A stretch of DNA of 47,580 nucleotides from Microbacterium sp. SA39 (GTDB lineage: Bacteria > Actinomycetota > Actinomycetes > Actinomycetales > Microbacteriaceae), in contig NZ_JXRU01000019.1 in the NCBI RefSeq assembly GCF_000967865.1, positions 1 to 47,580 on the forward strand, in the 5' to 3' direction. Below, piece after piece: positions 41,380-47,580 of the stretch (position 1 is the first letter of the stretch; each line of letters opens with the position of its first letter). The notes beneath the pieces are model-generated. The model was not told the origin of the DNA. It searched no databases and worked only from the letters and a program-made list of their open reading frames with translations. Both the position numbers and the translations under genes were made by a program.

Positions 41380-42779
41380 GAGTCGAAGCCCATGCCGACG
41401 GCGTCGAGCGTCTTGAGGAAGAGGTTGCGCTTGCCCTCGTTGTGGTCGGCCTGGTTCATCGCCGCGCGGACGAGGTTGACACCGACGGATGCCGCGGGCT
41501 CAGGCGGGAACGGGATGGGCTTCTCTCGCACCATGCGCAGCTGCGTGCGCTCGGTCTCCTCGCCCGACAGCTTGTCGAGCATGACGTCTGCGGCGAAACG
41601 GGCGGCTCCGACGCCGAGGCCGGTGAACCCGGTCGCGTAGGCCACTCGCCCGCGACGCGCCGTGCCGAAGAACGCGCAGAACCGGCTCGACGAGTCGATC
41701 GCCCCCGCCCAGCGGTGCGTGAATCTCAGGCCCTCGAGCTGCGGGAAGGTCGTGAAGAAGTGCGAGGCGAGCTTGCGGTGGCTCTCCATCCGATCCTCGT
41801 ACTCCGGGCGCACCTTGCCGCCGTAGTGGTAGATCGCGTCGTAGCCGCCGAACAGGATGCGGTTGTCGGCGGAGAGGCGGTAGTAGTGGAACTGGTTGGC
41901 GCTGTCGGCGAGCCCCTGCCGGTTCGACCAGCCGATCAACGCGAGCTGCTCGGTCGTGAGCGGCTCCGTCATCAGCACGTAGTCGTAGACCGGGACGGTC
42001 ATAAGTCTGTTGCGCTTGAGGAGCGAAGGGAAGACGTTCGTGCCGAGGGCCACGGCATCCGCTGTCACGCGTCCGTTCGCCGTCACCAGCGTGATGGGTC
42101 CCGATCCGTCGCCGTCGATGCGCTTGACCAGGCTGTGCTCGTAGATCTCGACGCCCAGGCCCGCCGCGACGCGCGCGAGCTCCAGACCGAGCTTCGCCGG
42201 ATGCACCATCGCGCAGCCCTCGCGCTCCCAGGCGCCTGCGAGGAAGGTGTCGGAGTGCACCTCGGCGCGCACGGCATCCTGATCGAGGAAGCCGGGCTCG
42301 TCGCGGTACCACTCGACCTGATGCGGCTCGACGGCGACGGCGAGCTGGCCGGTGCGTTCGAAGTCGGCCTTCATGTCGTACCGGGCGATGGTCTGCTCGA
42401 TGCCGTCGAGGTTCTCTAACCCCAGCTCTTCGAGGCGGTCGATCTCTTCGGGCCAGCGGGTCAGTCCGTTCTCGTGGCCGTGCGTGAGGCTCGCCTCGCA
42501 GAATCCGCCGTTGCGTCCGGACGCCGCCCACGAGATGCGGGAAGCCTCGAGCAGTACGACCCGGCGCTCGGGGTCGCGCTCCTTGGCACGAACCGCCGTC
42601 CATAGCCCCGTGTAGCCGCCGCCGACGATCACGAGATCGGCGGTGACGTGCCCGGTGAGCGTCGGATGCGCGGGGCGCTCCACATCATCGAGCCAGAAGA
42701 CGCCGAAGGCGGTGTCGCGCAGCGACGTGTCGATCGCGACGGGAGCCGGCAGGCGGCGTTCGAAGACGGTGGTTCCCAT
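41376..42779 (-). CDS. FAD-dependent amine oxidase, gamma-glutamylputrescine oxidase-like
   Basis: The 467-residue DAO-family flavoenzyme has a dinucleotide motif VIVGGGYTGLWTA at about 50-62, preceded by an N-terminal FWLDDVERPAHPTLTG segment. SGRNGGFCEASL and the C-terminal GYATGFTGLGVG-like stretch (YATGFTGLGVGAARF) are characteristic of PuuB/OrdL proteins. It probably oxidises a polyamine derivative or other secondary amine to an aldehyde. GGAG lies about 7 nt before the ATG. It sits between an upstream Lrp regulator and a downstream cupin on the same strand, near a divergent aldehyde dehydrogenase able to take its product. Confidence 0.88.
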   Translation of the reverse strand: MGTTVFERRLPAPVAIDTSLRDTAFGVFWLDDVERPAHPTLTGHVTADLVIVGGGYTGLWTAVRAKERDPERRVVLLEASRISWAASGRNGGFCEASLTHGHENGLTRWPEEIDRLEELGLENLDGIEQTIARYDMKADFERTGQLAVAVEPHQVEWYRDEPGFLDQDAVRAEVHSDTFLAGAWEREGCAMVHPAKLGLELARVAAGLGVEIYEHSLVKRIDGDGSGPITLVTANGRVTADAVALGTNVFPSLLKRNRLMTVPVYDYVLMTEPLTTEQLALIGWSNRQGLADSANQFHYYRLSADNRILFGGYDAIYHYGGKVRPEYEDRMESHRKLASHFFTTFPQLEGLRFTHRWAGAIDSSSRFCAFFGTARRGRVAYATGFTGLGVGAARFAADVMLDKLSGEETERTQLRMVREKPIPFPPEPAASVGVNLVRAAMNQADHNEGKRNLFLKTLDAVGMGFDS

Positions 42780-42807
42780 GGTGTTCTCCGTGGTGTCCGT
42801 GGTGTGT

Positions 42808-42839
42808 GGTGTCGGTGATGTGCGGTGTGGGTGATGTGC
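42808..42839. repeat. 16-bp tandem repeat between the Lrp and oxidase genes
   Basis: GGTGTCGGTGATGTGC (42808-42823) is followed directly by GGTGTGGGTGATGTGC (42824-42839), with more degenerate copies towards 42785. It fills the 68-bp gap before the oxidase start and is a candidate multi-site operator for the Lrp protein. Confidence 0.65.
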
Positions 42840-42847
42840 GGCGCGCG

Positions 42848-43315
42848 TCAGCGCGTGCCCCAGTTGTAGAGGTCTTTATAAAGGCCGGCATAGAGCAGGC
42901 TCTCGGTGTGCGCGATGCCCGGGATGGTGCGGATGCGGGTCGCGATGAGGTCGATGAGGTGCTCGTCGTCTTCGCAGACGGCCTCGACGAGGATGTCGAA
43001 GGTGCCGAGGGTGACGACGACGTAGGCCAGCTCGCGGATCTTCGTCAGCTCTTCCGCGATCTCGCGGGGATCGCCGGACACGCGGATGCCGATCATCGAC
43101 ATGCGTCGGAAGCCGAGCTGCATCGGATCGGTGACCGCGACGATCTGGATGATGCCGGCCTCGGTCATGCGCTGCACGCGCTGGCGGGCGGCGGCCTCGC
43201 TGAGCCCGACCTCACGGCCGATCTCGGCGTAGGGGCGACGGCCGTCCTCCTGGAGGAGTTCGACGATCCGCTTCGAGATGTCGTCCAGCGCGGGCTGCCT
43301 CGGCTTCGTGCTCAT
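42848..43315 (-). CDS. Lrp/AsnC-family transcriptional regulator
   Basis: The 155-residue protein has an N-terminal HTH (LDDISKRIVELLQEDGRRPY, IGREVGLSEAAARQRVQRM) and a C-terminal RAM ligand-binding domain (VVVTLGTFDILVEAVCED). A CAATAT box ends 6 nt before the ATG on the minus strand, so it is probably leaderless. It is divergent from the aldehyde dehydrogenase and upstream of the amine oxidase, the usual position for a local regulator of amine catabolism. Confidence 0.92.
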   Translation of the reverse strand: MSTKPRQPALDDISKRIVELLQEDGRRPYAEIGREVGLSEAAARQRVQRMTEAGIIQIVAVTDPMQLGFRRMSMIGIRVSGDPREIAEELTKIRELAYVVVTLGTFDILVEAVCEDDEHLIDLIATRIRTIPGIAHTESLLYAGLYKDLYNWGTR

Positions 43316-43415
43316 GGGACGATATTGTCAGGCTCGGGCACCGATAGCAACTGATTCAGTCGTTTACGTGCGGCCATACCTTCCGATTTCGTGGCCGAGC
43401 CGCTACGCTGGCGCC

Positions 43416-44867
43416 ATGCTCACTGATCTTCTCGAGAACGCCGCGCCGCTGCAGAACTTCATCGGCGGTCGCTTCGTGCCCCCGACGGGCGCAGAACGGA
43501 TGCCGCTGCTCGACCCGGTCACCGAAGAGGCCTACGGCGAGATCCCGCTGTCGGACGCCTCCGATGTGGACGCGGCCTTTGCCGCGGCATCCGCTGCCTT
43601 CCCGATCTGGCGCGAGACGACTCCCGCCGACCGGCAGCTGGCGCTCTTCCGCATCGCCGACGAGATGGAGGCGCGGGCGGAGCAGTTCGCCGACCTGGAA
43701 TCGCAGGACACCGGCAAGCCGCGCGCCAGCCTCGTGGCCGACGAGATCATGCAGTCGATCGATCAGCTGCGCTTCTTCGCCGGTGCTGCCCGCAGCCTCG
43801 AGGGCCGTGCCGCAGGGGAGTACCTCGCCGGTCACACCTCGTTCGTGCGGCGCGAGCCCGTGGGCGTGATCGGTCAGGTGACGCCCTGGAACTACCCGCT
43901 CAACATGGCGGTGTGGAAGATCGCTCCCGCGCTCGCCGCCGGCAACACCGTGGTGCTGAAGCCTGCGGAGTCCACGCCGCTCACCACGCTGCTGCTGGCC
44001 GAGATCGTCGCGCTGCACACGCCGGCCGGCGTCCTCAACGTCGTACTCGGCGCGCGTGACACGGGAGTTCTGCTGGTGGAGCATCCGACCCCGCAGATGG
44101 TCGCGATCACGGGATCGGTGCGGGCGGGCATGGCGGTGGCACGGTCGGCGGCGAACGACGTCAAGCGCGTGCACCTCGAGCTCGGCGGCAAGGCTCCGGC
44201 GATCGTGTTCCCCGACGCCTCGATCGAGAAGGCAGCGGCGGGCATCGTGAACGCCGCCTTCTTCAATGCCGGGCAGGACTGCACCGCCGCGACCCGGGTG
44301 CTCGTGCACTCGTCGATCCATGACGAGGTGGTCGCCGCGCTCGTCGAGCACACGCGGTCGTCGGCGCGCACGGGAGCGCCTGATGAGGAGGGCGTGCTGT
44401 ACGGGCCGCTGAGCAGTGCGGCGCAGCTCGAGCAGGTGTCGGGGTTCGTCGAGCGGCTCCCGGCGCACGCGACCATCGAGACGGGTGGCCGACGGCAGGG
44501 CGACCGCGGATACTTCTTCGAGGCCACGATCGTGTCGGGCCTGCGCCAGGAGGACGAGGCCGTGCAGGGCGAGATCTTCGGACCCGTGCTGACCGTGCAG
44601 GCCTTCGAGACCGAAGAGGAAGCGCTCGCGATGGCGAACGACGTGCCCTTCGCGCTGGCCTCGTCGGTGTGGACCACGGATCACGCGCGCGCGATGCGGT
44701 TCTCGCGCGACCTCGACTTCGGGTGCGTGTGGATCAACACGCACATCCCGTTCGTGTCGGACATGCCGCACGGCGGCTTCAAGCATTCCGGCTACGGCAA
44801 GGACCTCTCCCAGTACGGCTTCGACGACTACACGCGCATCAAGCACGTGATGACCGCGCTCGACTGA
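43416..44867 (+). CDS. aldehyde dehydrogenase, gamma-aminobutyraldehyde dehydrogenase-like
   Basis: The 483-residue NAD-dependent enzyme has an intact active site: N159 in TPWNYP, E255 in LELGGKAP and C289 in NAGQDCTAATR. The N-terminus (LQNFIGGRFVPP) and the GxxPWGG-like end (MPHGGFKHSGYGKDLSQYG) fit the gamma-aminobutyraldehyde/betaine aldehyde branch. The ATG at 43416 follows a TACGCT box by 6 nt; a longer in-frame reading would begin inside the lrp promoter. With the oxidase it could take putrescine-type amines to GABA, an inference from context. Confidence 0.92.
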   Translation: MLTDLLENAAPLQNFIGGRFVPPTGAERMPLLDPVTEEAYGEIPLSDASDVDAAFAAASAAFPIWRETTPADRQLALFRIADEMEARAEQFADLESQDTGKPRASLVADEIMQSIDQLRFFAGAARSLEGRAAGEYLAGHTSFVRREPVGVIGQVTPWNYPLNMAVWKIAPALAAGNTVVLKPAESTPLTTLLLAEIVALHTPAGVLNVVLGARDTGVLLVEHPTPQMVAITGSVRAGMAVARSAANDVKRVHLELGGKAPAIVFPDASIEKAAAGIVNAAFFNAGQDCTAATRVLVHSSIHDEVVAALVEHTRSSARTGAPDEEGVLYGPLSSAAQLEQVSGFVERLPAHATIETGGRRQGDRGYFFEATIVSGLRQEDEAVQGEIFGPVLTVQAFETEEEALAMANDVPFALASSVWTTDHARAMRFSRDLDFGCVWINTHIPFVSDMPHGGFKHSGYGKDLSQYGFDDYTRIKHVMTALD

Positions 44868-44878
44868 GCCGGGTCCCC

Positions 44879-44921
44879 GGTCGTCGAGCGAGCGCAGCGA
44901 GTCGAAGTGACGAAACGCCCG
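44879..44921. repeat. REP-like repeat
   Basis: It contains GAGCGAGCGCAGCGAG followed by TCGAAGTGACGAAACGCCCG, the longer variant of the element at 4526 and nearly identical to 45640-45673. It lies 12 bp after the aldehyde dehydrogenase stop. Confidence 0.7.
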
Positions 44922-44963
44922 CGTCACCGGTCGGCACCCTAGGTCCCGCCGATCCGTGAACGG

Positions 44964-45551
44964 TCACACACGCAGATGACCGGAATCGCCTGCGATTCGC
45001 GGTGAATCAGGATGCTGGGCGTCGCCTCGTTGGCTGACGAAGAGAGGAATGGCTGAGACGAGCAGCACCGCAGCACCGATCCAACCACTGGCTCCTCGTA
45101 ACGCCGGGACTACGAAGATCGCGGCCGCGCCGACGGCTGAAAGAACTCCGGCCAGGACGCCGTAGAGGCGCATCCCGTAGAGCGAGATGAACGTGAGGTA
45201 GTGAGCGCCCACGATGATGAGCGAGCCCGGCAGGAACAACGACGGCGCGAGAGTGCCCAGTGCGATGGCCACGAGCAAACCGAGCGGCACGGTGAACGCG
45301 CTCTGCATGGCGAGGGCGATGGAAGGGTGGCCCCTGGGCAGGAAGGCCGGCCCGTTCATAGCCTTCAAGACGAGTGAAGACAAGGGAAAGATCAGCATTC
45401 CCCCGATGAACAGCACAGCCATAGCCGCTTCGGCCGACCCCCACTGGTAGACCGCCGAAGCCGCTGCCCAGATCACCGCGGAGACAAGCGGGCCCGAAAA
45501 CCCACCACGATAGACGCGTCGGACATCTCGTTGGGCAGTTTCCACATCCAT
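44964..45551 (-). CDS. six-helix integral membrane protein (DUF7010-like)
   Basis: The 195-residue protein has about six hydrophobic helices: a pair before and around GGMLIFPLSSLVLKAMNG, then FTVPLGLLVAIALGTLAPSL, a further segment at YLTFISLYGMRLYGVLAGVL and a C-terminal pair. I prefer the ATG at 45551 to the one three codons earlier because GAGG lies 9 nt before it. No transport motif is visible and the DUF7010-type resemblance is tentative. It is flanked by REP-like repeats on both sides. Confidence 0.7.
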   Translation of the reverse strand: MDVETAQRDVRRVYRGGFSGPLVSAVIWAAASAVYQWGSAEAAMAVLFIGGMLIFPLSSLVLKAMNGPAFLPRGHPSIALAMQSAFTVPLGLLVAIALGTLAPSLFLPGSLIIVGAHYLTFISLYGMRLYGVLAGVLSAVGAAAIFVVPALRGASGWIGAAVLLVSAIPLFVSQRGDAQHPDSPRIAGDSGHLRV

Positions 45552-45610
45552 GGGGCTCATCCTCTCAGGACGCGCAACATCTTTACCGCACCACTGTCAG
45601 ACCCGTCGCA

Positions 45611-45727
45611 GGTCGTTGAGCGAGGGAGCGCTGTTATGAGCGAGCGCAGCGAGTCGAAGTGACGAAACGCCCGCTGATCCGTACACCTCGGTCGTTGAGC
45701 GAGCGCAGCGAGACGAAACGCCTCAAC
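45611..45727. repeat. cluster of two to three REP-like units
   Basis: GTCGTTGAGCGAGGGAGCG at 45612-45630, GAGCGAGCGCAGCGAG near 45638 and GTTGAGCGAGCGCAGCGAG at 45694-45712 are three partial or complete units, joined to TCGAAGTGACGAAACGCCCG or to GACGAAACGCC. The last unit runs up to the stop codon of the GNAT gene. Confidence 0.75.
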
Positions 45728-46250
45728 GTGCGAGCATCTTCATCCGGCGGTGCTCCCGTAGGGTGAACCCCGCGCGCTCATCGATCTTCGTCGCGCCGTC
45801 GAGCTCCCAGCTCTGGCGGGCGTAGAAGGCATCGGCGCGATCGTTGCCGTCCAGCACCCACAGGTAGGCGCGGGTGTGCCCGGCATCCACGATGCGCTCT
45901 TCTGCGGCGGTGAGGAGCGCGCGCCCGACGCCCGTCGACCAGGCGTCGGGGTCGGCGTAGATGCCGTAGACCTCGCCGTCATCCACGCCGTCGACGTCGC
46001 GTCCTGAGCCGAGGGATGCCCAGCCGAGGACGGCGCCGTCGCGAACCGCGACCAGGATGCCGAGACTGGTGGGCAGCGGCTCGGCGATGAAGCGTCTCCA
46101 GTTCGCGGCGCGCTCCGGGATCGAGAGGGAGTCCAGGACCTCCTGGTCGATGAGTCCGCGATAGGCCGCGCGCCAGGAGCGCACGTGGATGGAGGCGACC
46201 GCATCGGCGTCTTCGACGCGGGCGTCGCGAACTTCCAGGGGCGCTGTCAT
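45723..46250 (-). CDS. GNAT family N-acetyltransferase
   Basis: The 175-residue acetyl-CoA-dependent acyltransferase has an N-terminal VRDARVEDADAVASIHVRSW and IPERAANWRRFI segment typical of this GNAT subgroup. The acetyl-CoA loop is VYGIYADPDAWSTGVGRALL and motif B is RAYLWVLDGNDRADAFYARQ. A TAGGGT box ends 6 nt before the ATG on the minus strand. The acceptor is unknown. Confidence 0.9.
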   Translation of the reverse strand: MTAPLEVRDARVEDADAVASIHVRSWRAAYRGLIDQEVLDSLSIPERAANWRRFIAEPLPTSLGILVAVRDGAVLGWASLGSGRDVDGVDDGEVYGIYADPDAWSTGVGRALLTAAEERIVDAGHTRAYLWVLDGNDRADAFYARQSWELDGATKIDERAGFTLREHRRMKMLAR

Positions 46251-46358
46251 CCGTCCACCCTAGTGAGGGTGCGGGAGTGTGAGCGAGTCGGGATTCGTGC
46301 GTGTCTGTGGAGGGAGAGTGTCCGACTCCTGTGTTCCGGAATATTGCTCTGATCGGCT

Positions 46359-46403
46359 GTTTTCGGGGTCCGAATGTCGGTGGCCCCGAGTTGACTGAGG
46401 GGT
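46359..46403 (+). promoter_or_regulatory. conserved upstream block of the second DUF222/HNH gene
   Basis: It is nearly identical to 4615-4658 (GTTTTCGGGGTC, GAATGTCGGTGG, GTTGACTGAGGGGT), ending at the ATG. The 150-bp region back to the GNAT gene shows nothing else notable. Confidence 0.6.
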
Positions 46404-47580
46404 ATGAAGGGCATCACGGATTCCATGGGGCGGGCCATCGCCGACATGCGTGGTGTGGTGCGCTCCGATGCGGTGCGGGTGGCGCCGGCTGCGGAGCGGA
46501 TGGAGGTGCTGCGGGTCGCCGGGGAGTTGCAGCGGCAGGCGGATGCGTTGGTCGTGGAGACGGTCGCGTCGGCGGATACGGAGTTCTGTCGGTCGTTCGG
46601 GTGCGTGTCGATGAACGAGGTGGTGCAGCGGGTGCTGCGCACGGACGCGGCGGGCGCGGGGCGGCTGGTGCGGGCGGCGATGGTCGTTCATCGGGGGACG
46701 GCGTTGACGTCGGGGGAGGCGTTGCCGGCGTTGTGGCCGCAGATGCGGGAGGCGCTGCTCGACGGTGCCGTCGGGGTGGCGGGGTTGCTGGCGGCGACGG
46801 GGCCGCTGGACGGAGCCGGTCGGCGAGTCAGTCCCGAGGACCGGTTGCAGGCGGACGGCTTGTTGGCGGCGTTCGCGCGCGGGCTCGCGGCGGACGATAG
46901 CGACGTGGATGTGGATGTGGATGCTGATGCTGATGCTGATGCTGATGCTGATGCTGGGGCGGATGCGGGGTCGGCGGCGACGCCCGAGGATCTGCGGCTG
47001 CGGGCGCAGGTGATCCTGGCGTATCTGGATCCGGATGGGGCGGAGCCGGCGGAAGACATCGCGCAACGCGGTCGCGGCGTGCGGTTGGGGCGAGAGAAGA
47101 ACGGCCTCATCCCGCTGCACGGGGATCTGCTCCCGGAGCTCGCCGGGCAGCTGCAGCGCGGGTGGGACGCGTACCTGAATCCGAAGGGTGACGGGCCACC
47201 CGAGCCGGGCGTGAGCTTCTGCCCCTCCGACGGATCGGGCAGCGATGATGAGGACGCCTTCGCTGGAGGCGCCGCCCGCTCGGCGAGTGACACGCTCGCC
47301 GACGATGATTCTCTGCCCGCTGGTGATCCGGATGGCATGGTCGACACCCGCACGAGGGCGCAGAAGCAGCACGACGCGCTCGCGGCGATGCTGGGCATCG
47401 CCGCACGCCACGACGACATGCCCCGCCTCGGCGGAGCGTCCCCGACGCTGGTCGTGTCCGTCACGGCGGAGGAGTACGCCACCGGCCGCGGGTGGGCGCA
47501 CGTGCAGGGCATCGACACCCCGGTCTCGGTCGGCGTCGCCCGACACATCGCCTGCGGAGGGAACATTCAACGGGTGCTGT
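46404..47580 (+). CDS. DUF222/HNH-family protein, 3' end beyond the window
   Basis: 392 codons are present and the frame is open to the window end. It is paralogous to the gene at 4659: shared stretches include ERMEVLRVAGE (about 32-42), MREALLDGAVGVAGLLAA, ATPEDLRLRAQ, LRPxLGREKNGLIPLHGDLLP-like spacing, and HDDMPRLGGASPTLVVSV. The C-terminal HNH nuclease domain should lie just beyond the edge and cannot be confirmed here. An Asp-Val/Asp-Ala repeat linker encoded by hexamer repeats sits at about residues 167-184. The start ATG at 46404 follows a GAGGGG site. Confidence 0.9.
   Translation, partial: MKGITDSMGRAIADMRGVVRSDAVRVAPAAERMEVLRVAGELQRQADALVVETVASADTEFCRSFGCVSMNEVVQRVLRTDAAGAGRLVRAAMVVHRGTALTSGEALPALWPQMREALLDGAVGVAGLLAATGPLDGAGRRVSPEDRLQADGLLAAFARGLAADDSDVDVDVDADADADADADAGADAGSAATPEDLRLRAQVILAYLDPDGAEPAEDIAQRGRGVRLGREKNGLIPLHGDLLPELAGQLQRGWDAYLNPKGDGPPEPGVSFCPSDGSGSDDEDAFAGGAARSASDTLADDDSLPAGDPDGMVDTRTRAQKQHDALAAMLGIAARHDDMPRLGGASPTLVVSVTAEEYATGRGWAHVQGIDTPVSVGVARHIACGGNIQRVL
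46902..46955. repeat. in-frame hexanucleotide microsatellite
   Basis: One GACGTG and two GATGTG units are followed by six GATGCT units and encode (DV)3(DA)6 in the linker of the DUF222 protein. Changes in copy number would alter linker length without shifting the frame. Confidence 0.9.

Noticed and set aside
1..47580. tRNA, rRNA or riboswitch genes
   Set aside because: No cloverleaf, rRNA segment or known riboswitch core was found on reading through the intergenic regions. A covariance search would be needed to exclude small RNAs.

Overview
The window is about 47.6 kb of very GC-rich chromosomal DNA from an actinobacterium, most probably a Microbacteriaceae member close to Microbacterium. 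I base this on codon usage, gene families (DUF222/HNH genes, a GlcG/HbpS-like protein, PucR, DUF1684), many leaderless starts with a TANNNT box 6-7 nt upstream, and a heavy excess of the word GGATGC/GCATCC. No rRNA, tRNA, CRISPR array, prophage or insertion sequence was seen, and no gap between genes exceeds about 220 bp. The genus call is inference.

Layout. 1-1353 (-): operon of small membrane-anchored proteins running off the left edge. 1562-4506 (+): pntA-pntB transhydrogenase. 4659-6254 (+): a DUF222/HNH nuclease-like gene. 6293-9039 (-): an accessory island holding a lipoprotein subtilase, an exported toxin-like protein and an overlapping putative immunity gene, followed by a decayed duplicate of the toxin tail plus immunity gene. 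9247-12912 (+): bifunctional PutA. 12939-14654: LysR regulator divergent from an HbpS-like/monooxygenase pair. 14802-15525: membrane protein plus Xre regulator under a double operator. 15527-18785: MDR reductase, dimethylargininase and ornithine aminotransferase, then a clear terminator. 18894-21150 (-): AIQGD-repeat protein, MFS exporter, MarR regulator.

21271-36174 (+) is the most coherent block. It holds a beta-lactamase-fold serine hydrolase, a five-part peptide ABC transporter in four genes (one a permease-ATPase fusion), a giant S9 peptidase/beta-lactamase fusion, an M20 hydrolase, a COG3375-type GNAT, an N-succinylamino acid racemase and a PucR regulator. The GNAT, racemase and M20 enzyme match the published three-step irreversible D- to L-amino acid pathway (N-succinylation, racemisation, desuccinylation). 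With the transporter and hydrolases this suggests uptake of D-residue-containing peptides, possibly from cell walls, and their conversion to L-amino acids.

36262-40909 (+): CutC, alpha/beta hydrolase, DUF1684, lipoate ligase-like protein and an orphan beta-class DNA methyltransferase carrying an in-frame palindromic insertion. 41032-44867: Lrp regulator, amine oxidase (PuuB-like) and cupin, divergent from an aminobutyraldehyde-type dehydrogenase, probably polyamine catabolism. 44964-46250 (-): membrane protein and GNAT amid REP-like repeats. 46404-end (+): a second DUF222/HNH gene, cut by the window, with the same conserved upstream DNA as the first.

The strongest candidates for something undescribed are the protease-toxin-immunity operon with its duplicated toxin-tail/immunity remnant, and the combined D-peptide uptake, hydrolysis and D-to-L conversion cluster with its S9/beta-lactamase fusion.
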